Shown here: positions 14,237-25,313 of the stretch, one piece after another
Layout: the number at the start of each line of letters is the position of its first letter
How positions within the stretch are numbered: position 1 is the first letter of the stretch
From: Onchidella celtica
Taxonomy: Eukaryota > Mollusca > Gastropoda > Systellommatophora > Onchidiidae
NCBI GenBank assembly: GCA_963931925.1
Contig: OZ007569.1
Coordinates: 61,993,050 to 62,057,049 of the forward strand
Length of the DNA: 64,000 nt
Direction of reading: 5' to 3'
Made by a program: the position numbers and the translations under genes
The notes under the pieces: generated by a model
The model's database searches: none
The model's input: only the letters and a program-made list of their open reading frames with translations
Told to the model about the DNA's origin: nothing

Positions 14237-14241
14237 CCGAA
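14237..14241. repeat. Target-site duplication CCGAA, right
   Basis: An exact copy of the five bases at 5824-5828. Confidence 0.9.
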
Positions 14242-16860
14242 GGTTAACCATCACTTGGGACTGATTTCACCATGTCTTAACTGCCAAAACTCCAGACATT
14301 AGCCTGAACCATTTGGGCTGTTTCAGTAAACAGTCCGACTTTCAAAAGTAAAACACTCTGATGGAGGTTGGAGAATTTGAAAGCAGAGTTGAAATTTAAA
14401 GGAAATGCTTCAAATAAATTCGACAACACCACAATTTTAAACTTTTCAGAGATGACAACTTATGACAATGCAAGCGGTTTAGTATTACAATATTATCGAT
14501 GCCAACAAGACTCTATGATGTCAGTACGAAAAAAGAATGAATAGTATTTTGTGTCCGGCATCTGAAGGGATAAGCCAGCTGGTATGTTTTCCTGCACTGA
14601 ACTTGATACTTGTCTGGAAAATAGGACACCGAGGAGAATTTGAAGTAACAACTAGGCAGGGGGTTTAGAAACCGTATCAAAGAAGTGGTTTGAGTAGAAA
14701 CATTAACTTCTGGGTAAAACGTTCTAAAAACTCTGAGTAGACTGAAGTTGGTGAACGTAAGCTAGCTGGGAAATAACAATAATAAAAGGCATTGAGAAGT
14801 CTTGACCCAATAAGACGTTATTGTTGTGTTAGCTAATAAAAAATCAGTTCCTGTTTCAGTCAATACAATGACTTCATTGCGAGTCATCCCCCCTCACCCC
14901 TACCCCATGCCAAACCTTTGCCATCATACCAGGTGAGACCAGGAAATGTCTCGTAAATTAACAGTGTCGGTCCCTTCTCCGGGGGACAATTTGAATTTAC
15001 CAGTCTATTGTTGCGCTGGTCTTGGCCTTGAACAGAATATAAAAATTGCAAATTCAAATCGCAATTCAAGGACTAGCATTAACTTCTTATCCTCATAACT
15101 TTATCGTAGGTATGAAAATAACGAAGGACCAAGGCTTTGGATTAGACAAAGTTTTCTCAAATCTCTGCCCACGATCTGGGGAAAGAAATTTACTTCTCAA
15201 ATCTCATTTAAGTTACATGCACATACATGTAATATCTCTGTCTCCCTCCCTGTCCAACTCTCGATTGCCTGAACTAACGACAAGACTAGAGAACGCATCC
15301 ACGAACGGGGTCATCGGTAAAAGACAGAGTAGCCCTGCCAGCTTTCTACAAACATTCCACTGATCATGTCATCACATCAGTGCAAAGAGTACCAGAAACT
15401 TACGAGGAGTGTGGGGGAAATGAAACGCTGACCACTTTTTAATTGGATAATTCTGACAAGTGAAAGGTGGAGACAGTCACGTCAGTCTAGGTTGGCGACA
15501 TGTCTAACACGGGAACCACGCGACAATTGTTGTGCTTATAGATCATGAGGGTCAAAAGAAGGTCACACAATAGTCATAATTACACTGTATGTCTTCGCCA
15601 CCAATGTCTGAGCGGGCCGGTAGTAGGTGTAGGGGTCGTCTGCTTGGTTAGGCCCAAAAAATTGTGATGGACTTTGTTTACATTATACAGAAATACACGT
15701 ATATAACTCGTGTAAGATTTTGGAGGAATGCTCTTGGTGGCTTGAGTCTATGACAAAGTCTGCCGGTGGGCAATGCAGTAGTAAACATTTAGTAAAGAGT
15801 TCACCTGGCCAGCAGAGGTCTCGCGGTCGATTCCTTGATTGTGTGCTATTTTGTGGCCTCTCCTATTTTTCTCTTCTTTTTTTATTATTACATAAAAAAA
15901 AGAAGCGTTTGAGAATTTCGTCAGGATTATTTCTCACCATTATAAATACAGAGGCCACTCAAGCTCCTACTTTATCACACCAATCTGTGGATAAATCTAA
16001 CAATTTGTTACGATTATTATAAACGCTCCATTCACAACCTTGACAGACATTAGAGGGGAGGGCTTAAAAGTCTACAGGCACCAGATTAAATTAGTCAATT
16101 AAATTTTTTGTTTTTGGATTCAGAGAGTTTTTTTAGTAGCATGTGATATTCTGTGATTATTGCTCGTAAACAACGCGTATGCTTTGTCTGCATGCACAGA
16201 TAAACACCCACTAAATCCCCAGAGAGAAAGAGGGAGAGAGAGAGAGAGAGAGTGAGGGAGAGAGAGAGAGAGGGAGGGAGAGAGAGAGAGAGAGCACAAA
16301 GAGAACGCATAAAATTGACCTTTACATTACAAGAACGAATACGCACACAGTTTGCGGACATAGTTTACTGAGAAAAGGAATGGTTCGTTTCGGTAGCCTG
16401 TGTTTCCGGTTTAATATTTCGAGAAGACCCGAGGCACAGGATACCGAGATATATAATATATTCCGTCCGTCGACTTGCGCGCGTATCATCGATGTCAACA
16501 ATTCGCACCACACCCCTTCATAATTGAACGACAAAGAGTAGTATTCACCGCATTTATACGTGGGCAATTTGTGGACGTAAGTGGGAGAGGGAATGGTTGG
16601 TCTCGATATTCTGTCTCGGATATAAGACGACATAGACCTGCGTGTATTTTCGTCTTTGTGACGTAGTTAGGCCTCGCCAAAGAGCATTTAATTTGCATAT
16701 GTGTCGTCGGGTGACGTAAATATGGACACATCCCAGGAGACTATATCATCTTTCTTCTTCTTTTGTCGGATAACATGGGATAATTATAGCATGAAACAAA
16801 AAAAAAAAACAAAGGAGAAATTGTGAATTAACGGGAGAGGCTCAATCAGAAAAGAATAGG
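14242..16860. other. Unassigned stretch, no gene seen
   Basis: It holds only short frames without splice or family support. A GA-rich microsatellite lies at 16221-16295. At 16340-16740 a locally GC-richer segment carries a TATA-like TATATAATATA near 16450, an octamer ATTTGCAT near 16690 and two CRE-like TGACGTA sites (about 16659 and 16712), which could mark a promoter; no adjoining gene is seen. Confidence 0.5.
16221..16295. repeat. GA microsatellite
   Basis: An interrupted AG dinucleotide run. Similar runs lie at 52433-52486 and 59366-59456. Confidence 0.95.
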
Positions 16861-16879
16861 ATGGGTTTGCATTTGAGTT

Positions 16880-17790
16880 CGAAGAAATTAGGTCAACATC
16901 GACACGACAACTGTCATATTGTGTCAGAAGAAAGAAATTAGGTCAACATCGACACGACAACTGTCATATTGTGTCAGAAGAAAGAAATTAGGCCAACATC
17001 GACACGACAACTGTCATATTGTGTCAGAAGAAAGAAACTAGGTCTACATCGACACGACAACTGTCATATTGTGTCAGAAGAAAGAAATTAGGTCTACATC
17101 GACACGACAACTGTCACATTGTGTCAGAAGAAAGAAATTAGGTCTACATCGACACGACAACTGTCATATTGTGTCAGAAGAAAGAAATTAGGCCAACATC
17201 GACACGACAACTGTCATATTGTGTCAGAAGAAAGAAATTAGGCCAACATCGACACGACAACTGTCATATTGTGTCAGAAGAAAGAAATTAGGCCAACATC
17301 GACACGACAACTGTCATATTGTGTCAGAAGAAAGAAATTAGGTCTACATCGACACGACAACTGTCATATTGTGTCAGAAGAAAGAAATTAGGTCTACATC
17401 GACACGACAACTGTCATATTGTGTCAGAAGAAAGAAATTAGGTCTACATCGACACGACAACTGTCATATTGTGTCAGAAGAAAGAAATTAGGTCTACATC
17501 GACACGACAACTGTCATATTGTGTCAGAAGAAAGAAATTAGGTCTACATCGACACGACAACTGTCATATTGTGTCAGAAGAAAGAAATTAGGCCAACATC
17601 GACACGACAACTGTCATATTGTGTCAGAAGAAAGAAATTAGGCCAACATCGACACGACAACTGCCATATTGTGTCAGAAGAAAGAAATTAGGCCAACATC
17701 GACACGACAACTGTCATATTGTGTCAGAAGAAAGAAACTAGGCCAACATCGACACGACAACTGTCATATTGTGTCAGAAGAAAGAAACTC
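16880..17790 (+). repeat. 50-bp minisatellite, 18 copies
   Basis: The marker GACACGACAA recurs at exactly 50-base steps from 16901 to 17751, giving 18 units. Units differ mainly at one spot (GGTCAAC, GGCCAAC or GGTCTAC), with runs of like variants that point to block duplication. Each unit contains GACAC...GTGTC and GACA...TGTC inverted repeats. The array sits inside a copy of the dispersed repeat whose right part continues at 17791-17890. Confidence 0.97.
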
Positions 17791-17890
17791 AAGGTGAGAC
17801 GATTTCAGAATATAAAATACGGACAGGACAGAAGGAGACCCTTACCAAATGCGTCCACCAACGACCCGCTGGGAAAGAATTGGAGAGCTA
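17791..17890 (+). repeat. Dispersed repeat, copy B (right part)
   Basis: It contains GGACAGAAGGAGACCCTTAC followed by a GCGTCCACCAACGACC segment, matching copies A, C and D. The left part of this copy is represented by the first minisatellite unit. Confidence 0.6.
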
Positions 17891-18025
17891 AGGAAAGTAG
17901 GCCTACATCTTTAAAAAGCAACAGAAAACAAAACAATTACAAACTAAACAAAAAATGCACACAAAATTATTACTGTTAAATATGGGGGCACAGAGAGTAG
18001 TTTCAGTAAGACATGAGGAACACAC

Positions 18026-18254
18026 AAAAATTCGGAAGGACTTCCGAATGCGTTCCATAGGCCGAGTGAAAACAGTACATAGCTACCCCGGCGGCTTTCT
18101 CTGATCTGTCAATCTGACTACTGCCCAGACGAACATCGGCCTACGGCCTCGATGAGACGAACTGAGTAGACCCTAACATCGTTACATATCAATCTGACAA
18201 TGCCTATGCACTTGTCGAGCTATGGAACGCATTCGGAAGTCCTCCCAAAAATTC
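18026..18254. mobile_element. 213-bp MITE, hAT-like (8-bp target duplication)
   Basis: The element at 18034-18246 has 27-bp terminal inverted repeats (GGAAGGACTTCCGAATGCG... on the left) with one mismatch. It is flanked on both sides by AAAAATTC (18026-18033 and 18247-18254). No coding capacity. The 8-bp duplication fits hAT-type non-autonomous elements; P-type elements also make 8 bp, so the superfamily is inferred. Confidence 0.88.
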
Positions 18255-18710
18255 TATCACAATTGACAACTTGTCAGAAATATGAATAAATAACATCTCG
18301 ATGGTGTTGTACTCGAACTGTGTAACTGGTTTTTGGATTGTTTTCCAGGAGACGAAAAAAAACCCCATCTTTTTGCGAGTTTTTTTTTCTACAGGACTAC
18401 ATGTTTTTGGTCGTATTAATCAAACAAAACGTGTCTTTCTGTCGTAATAAATATTTCTTTTTAAAATCCAGGTTTTTAAGCCCGTTAATCCTGTTAAGCG
18501 GTTATCACACAAAGTAAAGAGATACGCACGACTAGAGCACGACAAAATTCCGCTACAGAAATCAGTTACACGATTAGAACAGCCACATACACGGTTAGAA
18601 TTTTAACTATTGAGGCTTCGAAGCTCAATTTTGCTATTTATAGTGCGCGTAGACTTCCCATTTGAATAGGGAACCCCCGGAAAGGCGCGGTGACTATTTT
18701 TAGCAAAAAA
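18255..18710. other. Unassigned stretch
   Basis: AT-rich with T and A runs; nothing recognised. Confidence 0.5.
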
Positions 18711-18779
18711 AATGAGTTGGTCAATTTTTTCCAGTTCCACGGTTGGAGCACAACACCATCGATATGACATTATCTACAG

Positions 18780-18905
18780 GAGTTTTGAGTTTGAGTTTAG
18801 GGAAATCACGTCGACACCAGGAAGAAGCAAAACAATAGCCAGAATGTCAGATAGGACAGAAAGACCCTACCAAAAGTGCCCACCGGCCATCTGCTTTTCT
18901 ATGGG
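18780..18905 (+). repeat. Dispersed repeat, copy C
   Basis: It shares the GAAGAAGCAAAACAATAGCC-like left part and the AGGACAGAAAGACCCTACCA core with copies A, B and D. Confidence 0.55.
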
Positions 18906-19506
18906 AACAAAGAAATAAGTCAAACAAATAAGACAGAAGCTAACCTCTTTTTCGTTATGATAAAATGTTTATTCTATGAAGCCATTTTCACCACATTGTT
19001 ATCCAATTACAAGTCATTTCAAACTTATTAAACCACACTGTGATATCTCTCCCGATTTAAAATAAAAAAAGACTCTAACCAACATGATGTCTTACACTCA
19101 AATACACGTACCTGCATCCATGTGTCATTAATATCATTTATTTCATTTCTGAAGTACACACCAATGTAATTATGTAACATCCGAATTTCAAGGAAAACTC
19201 TAATTTGAAATGAAGAATAGTAAGACCAGCTCATCCAATATATGTTATTGTAAAGTCATCACAGTCTAATTACAAAGTGGGAAAGAGCAAATACTGAGCT
19301 GTGTTCACTCTTCAGCTGTAGCTTACCATCTGAGAGACCACGGTCCCCTAACATAACAACACGCCTGTCCAATATTTTTTATTGTGCTCACATATCATTT
19401 CTACATCAAATATATAAGCTTTGCAAAAATTATTGATTTCATTTCACTTATTAAAACCTATATTATATCTCGAACATTCTAACATCAGCTACTTCCACCA
19501 TCATCA

Positions 19507-19677
19507 TCAGTTGCCCTGTCTAGAACAGACACTGGTGATCATGGCTCTCCATTCGGATCTGTCATCAGCCAACCTCAAGAAGAAGTTGTTCTTGTGACGT
19601 TTATTTGTTGCCCATGAATTAAGACCTTTGGTGAAAGTTTTTCTCTGTTTACATCTGCTTTTCTTCCCTTCCATCTC
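19507..19677 (-). pseudogene. LINE reverse-transcriptase C-terminal fragment
   Basis: The minus strand reads about 56 codons ending LADDRSEWRAMITSVCSRQG and a TGA. A basic stretch precedes it (GKKSRCKQRKTF). This DRxEWR end is typical of the C-termini of non-LTR endonuclease/reverse-transcriptase proteins. Nothing 5' of it is preserved, as expected for a 5'-truncated LINE copy. Confidence 0.6.
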
Positions 19678-20616
19678 CCCTGTGATTGCTAGATGTTCGA
19701 GGCTGCTGAGGCGACAGCTACTTCAATATGTCACCAAAATCAAATATGCCGAACCATCAGCATCAAATTCACTTTGATGGTACACTCCTTTACGTATGCA
19801 GCTATCTCTATCCTCTTATCGTGCACTTTCATAAATGAACCACAGCACTGTGAAATGAGCTAAATAGACCTGCATTATAAATCATTATCTGGGAATGATA
19901 AAAAATACATTCTGAGTCAGTCGGACTGCCCGACAAAGTAACAAAACAAAATAATATGTAATTTCCAACGTCAAAAACTGTCAGTGTTGACATATCCAAA
20001 ATTTCATAATCAACAAAGTCATTGTTGGGGAAAGAAGGCTGCTCCTACTTGTATAAAGCCATTGCCTGCAGGTAGATCTACATTCAATTCAATTGGAAGA
20101 TTGCTGCAAATAATTTTACTTAAGTACTTAAAGTAACAGGAGAGAAAAAAAGAAAGATTGTGGCTGTTCAGGACCTTACAGCCAAACTACTTAAAACAGG
20201 ACTTTTAATTTTATGCTCAGTTTTTGGCCAAATTCTGAAAAATCTCACCTTGACCATTTCATCAATGAAAAGTTTATTGTGACCAACTTACCAAACTGGC
20301 ACAAAACTGCCCTAAAACTTCTATATACAAAAAAAAAATTACTGTTCCAAGAGGAAAAAAAAGAGAAATCATGCATCAGTTCTGAGAAGTCCAGAAATTT
20401 GTACCAAGAATGAAAAATTTTCAAGGCTAATGAGCAATAATCATCATGGCAGTGAAAGAAATAAACTTTCAGGACTGGAACATTTGATGTCAAGCTGAAA
20501 GTGTATGATGTCATTTGTTTCAAGAAGGAACAGTGATGGCAATAAATCCATGGGAAACAGGATGGAAAGATCTCACCACAGTTTCTTCAGTAAAATGATA
20601 GCATCTCAACAACTTG

Positions 20617-21619
20617 ATGATTGTCACAAATCCCAGACTGGGAGATGTAATAATGATAACAAGACAACAATCACGAACGAACAAGTTTAACACTTAACAG
20701 AACAACCCATCAGACTCACACATTTATTATACATAAACATAAAGATAATAGAGCAAATACAGACATTATATTATTCAATTCCACTGCCGTACAACGGCCT
20801 TCTCCCGTACGCACACTTCCTCGGGTCCACAACCCGGTAGTTACTTTCTAGAGACACTTCGGTCTCAGCTTCTCCTCTCCCTGTCTTAATAGCAACGACT
20901 CATGTGTTGCGACTGTCCTACACGACAGCGTCACTCCTGGCCTATGTGTGGCCTTCGGCCCTATGCTGGCCTATCCCCTGGGCTCACCGTAGGCGGCGCT
21001 TCGGCCCGTCCCCGGCACCTACAAGAATAACATTACATTGGTATAATACCATACCACTTCTATTCACTTCACCCCTCATTACAACTCATGAAGCGGACAC
21101 ACAATAGTTCACATTTCACTCACCAAACATCCTACGGTAACACACCTCCACCGTAGTACACAATACTCACTCTCGCTACAAATCCATGAACTCAACTTAC
21201 ATCTATCGCTCATGGCGCACATTGCTATATACAGTATCAAGGACTTCCACATTCTTCACATATACTTATTTACATCATGGTAATAGACGAATATAATACA
21301 TCAATCATAATTATCAATCATCGTTCCACTTACCAGTCATCACTGGAAAAAACACTACTCCCAAGTCTTCCGACTGCTCTCCTTATGTTCGCCCTCTGGG
21401 GCTTTCTCCTGCGTCCGCTTTCTTAGACGTCTTAGTGTGCAGTGATAGTAATACAGCGCTCTCGCCTCATTCAGACCCCCACCACTCACAACATGCACGC
21501 TTTAACGTTAACTAACAGAAGTCAATATAGGTGAGCAGCCTCACTATCCCGTGAGTCATTCCCCCACTTCCATGCCCCCGTAATCTCTGAATTCCGCTCA
21601 CTCCACTCGTGACAATGAT
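20617..21619 (-). mobile_element. Solo LTR of the same retrotransposon family, antisense
   Basis: 20622-21614 matches the LTR at 5829 in reverse orientation (begins TGTCACAAATCCCAGACTGG, ends ACTCGTGACA). It is shorter (993 bp) and clearly diverged. Perfect 5-bp duplications ATGAT flank it (20617-20621 and 21615-21619). No internal region remains, as expected after LTR-LTR recombination. A short plus-strand frame at 20904 is inside it and is not a gene. Confidence 0.92.
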
Positions 21620-24600
21620 GGTAAAATAGTTAACAAAACAGGAATAAAAATTTGGCTTTTAATATACTGCAATGTGATTAGTGTAAGGTTAATGCCATAA
21701 TTAATTCTTTGAACTCAAAGTCTTGACTGGAGGACCTGGTGGGATAACAAGTAACTAGGTATATACTACTGCATAATTACCCCGAAAAATGGAAGTGAAT
21801 TCCAGCAGTCAGTCAAAATGCTCAAACTGTGAAAAACAAAGCTTTAGTCTGGTTATAACATTAGGTCAGTGGTAAAACAAGAAATCACTGACAAATTATG
21901 CACACTTTTATCAACTGATTTCCTGCCTATTTGGCTGGATACAGAAAGATGAAGCAGGTGTCAGATTGACCCCGCTATTCTGGATACACAAGACTAAAAT
22001 CTCATGGCATGACTGCATGGGGAAGACTAGCTGCTCTTTCTAATTACCATGAAAATCCAGTTTATACCAGTCCATAATGCTTGTAAAGTAATCTTTAGAC
22101 GGTATTACTTAAGTGACAACAATGATGATGACAATGCCAGATTTCCTAGTTGGCCCTACACCGAATATGGATTTAAGTGATTCACATGATGCACACAACC
22201 CAGTAGTGATGATCTGAAACCAAGCTGTATAAAACACTGAAACAAAATATAAAAAATATTGATGCTAGTTATAGCTGTCAGATATGTCCAAATTGTGAAA
22301 AATATCTCTCCAAAACACTCAGAAAGAAGAATTTGAAGAATGTTGGGTACCCAGGATCCAATCGCTTTACAACCATAAAAATTCACACTTGCTTCAATAC
22401 TTTTCACTAAGTCTCATATTTTAATACCTGATCAAGAAATCCCAATGGAAATGGCAATTTCAAGCTGATGAGAATGTTGTCGAATATTTTCTAGATTACA
22501 TCAGATAAAATATCAATGGCATTTCATGAACTCTGAAATGACTTGAATATGAAAGCCACTATATAAAAATATAATGATAAGAAAATTTCAAAACTGTGAA
22601 CTTTCAAATGCCCAGGTTATCGTCTGTTATAGTTAGTTATTGACATATAGGTAGATATAAGGATAACAAACTATACATCTGAATATTGGTCCCAATTTCC
22701 AAACTCAAATGTAAATTTCAAAAAAGCACACAAAATATTTGTGTCCTATCACACACTCAGAAAGAGTACAGTAAATGTTTGTTGATTTGCTTTGTATATG
22801 TGCAATTTTTGTTCTTCACTAAATTCAGTCACATACACAAAATATATGACATACTGAACTTTTCAAATTCTGCCAACCTGGACAGCAATAAAACATATTT
22901 AAAACGAAATCACAGAAAAAACAACAACAAACAAAATCTGACATTAACACTTTCAACTTAGTTAGCTGAAACTTGTTGTCAGTGAATTTTCATGTGCTGG
23001 AAACCTGGAAACAGAGATAACAAAGAAATTTTGTTCACTAAAAAGATTCCCTTAACCGTTTAAAAATCCCTGCCTATACATATAAAAAATATTATGTATA
23101 ACTGAATTGAGTAATCTCATTGTCAATGCACATGCATAGAAAGTTGTTTCAACAAACAGTACAAAAAGTAAACAAAAGTTGCTCTAGCTCAGTTTCATCC
23201 TCCAAAAATTAGCAACAAGCATGAACTAATGTCACAGTTTAGGATCACATCATTAAAAACCATTGAAATCTTGACCAAGGTGTATTACATCGTTTCTTTC
23301 GTTTTAAATTTTTTTACAGTTTTAAGCAGCATGGTGTCAAAGATCTTGAGAATCTGTGCTTTGGCTGTTATCTCTGACAAATAAGATGATAACTATGATC
23401 TTCCTTTGAAATGCAAAGTAAATCTGGCAAGATTTCTCAAAAGAATGCTAAGCTATATGGAAGTAAACATTTTCATATTCTTCATATCTATTCTACAATG
23501 AACAGCCACCCAACAAGGCTGTTTATGATACATCTGCTTTAGTTTCCTGCAACAGCTACACTGGGCAACTGTGAGAAATACATTATTGTCCTGATGATGA
23601 AATTAATTACTTTATTCAATTTACTTGATGTGGAAAAGTGTTATATTACCAATAATCATTTTCCAGTTGGCCTACTTCACATATATATATAAAATACTAC
23701 ATATTTAAAAACAGCCAATACTCTAAAAAGTGTAAAATCAAACAAATTTATACCATCAAGCCAATAAATTGAGTGGATGAGTAAATAACAGTGCAAGATA
23801 TTCTGCTTGAAACCAAGTATCAAATGTAAGTTAATTAGGCTTAGAAAGCTGGAAACACCATACAATTTATACTTATAGCAGCAATAGTCATTTATTATCG
23901 AAACATGCAAACCATGAGTACCGGTAACAGAAAAATTTTCACGCATGATACATGATGAATATGATCTATATTTCCTCATCAAGTTCTGGCTACTATGTTT
24001 CAGCCCACTGAATGGTACTGTGTGCTCAAATTTTTAGAGAGAATGCTTAAATGTAAAAGAAAACAGAAAGCTGTACCAACAATCCCAAAGTAAGAACTGC
24101 CATTCTGATGAACATTGTCATAATACATAAACAATGAAACTGTTTCAGTTTTACATATAACATGTTTAACTGAAACGTTAAAATATTAAATTATGACTGG
24201 ACAAATAACTATTCCATAAACAACAATGTTTACAAGAGTTTCTCTTCTAAAGCATTCACTGAGAAAAGAAAATCAAGCATGGATATGTAAAACTTCATAC
24301 ATAAACTCCACAGAATCTTGAAAATATAGAGGAAATTATGTAACTTAACATCAATGGCACTCAAAGAAGCCTCACAACCGGAAGTAAAAAAAATATGTGC
24401 CCTTATACAATGCCCACGCTTTGATGGTAGACTGGCTTAAAATGTAGGGGAACCACTGAAATATAATTTTCAACAGTTATCATTTTCTTCATATCAACAA
24501 GAACTTCATACATATGGTTTAATTAATAATCTCATCATTGTGGAATAATTGCAGGTGAAAGAAATCTCATCAGAGGTTGCCTTGACCATCATGTTAAAAA

Positions 24601-25211
24601 AAAAAAAAGACAAAAAAGAAAACTGAAAAAACAACAACAATTTGTCTTACACCCCAAACTATCCACAGATACATTTAAAAGTGCTACAGTAAACAGAGGT
24701 TGACATGGCTAATGCTGCTACAGAGAATTGCTGAACAAATCTTAGTAAATAGCAGAAGCTAAACTAAATCTCTAACAGAAGCTGAACTGGCAAGTTTTAC
24801 TGAGGAGTTCTTCAATTGCTTACCGACCAGAAAATGAACTGGTTTATATCATCATAGAGATCTATCAAAGGCTTGTGGTCTGATAAAGTTTGGTACAAGA
24901 TTCATTACTTAACATCAAAACCATTCATCATCTGCACAAAGCTTTGACCCTAAATTCTGTACTGGCACTACTTTTCCATGCTAAATAGAAATGCATATAT
25001 TAGAACAATTTGAGACATTTTAAATTCCTTGTCATTCATTCCATTCCAGCGTAAACATACACGTACTTTCACTCTTTTACCTTCAGCATTTGAAAGTTTT
25101 GTGTAAAGCCTGTAAAATACTTTACATGACATGATAAAGGTGTAGGTTTCAAACTTCACAGGGTTAGTCTTGACATCATGGAGTCAGCAGTTAACAATGG
25201 CTCTCTTAACT
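21620..25211. other. AT-rich stretch downstream of DHTKD1, no gene seen
   Basis: The sequence next to 25211 should hold the DHTKD1 3' UTR, whose end I cannot fix. The rest has only short frames with no family or splice support. Confidence 0.5.
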
Positions 25212-25313
25212 TTAAGCAAAAGTCTGCTTGATCAGGTCTTCCACCTCTTGCTTGTGAAGGTCTCCAATGCCCACCGCTGGGGCACCCAACACATCTCGAC
25301 CTGCATACTTCAG
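25212..25313 (-). CDS. DHTKD1: DHTKD1 last exon
   Basis: 33 codons and TAA (25214-25212), [20 protein letters not shown] then [13 protein letters not shown]. Acceptor CTCTCTGTCACAG. Confidence 0.95.
   Translation of the reverse strand: MKYAGRDVLGAPAVGIGDLHKQEVEDLIKQTFA

Noticed and set aside
15780..15840. tRNA-like B box near CGGTCGATTCC
   Set aside because: No matching A box or acceptor stem could be recognised.
16880..17790. CRISPR-like array
   Set aside because: Units are contiguous near-identical 50-mers with no unique spacers, and the genome is eukaryotic.
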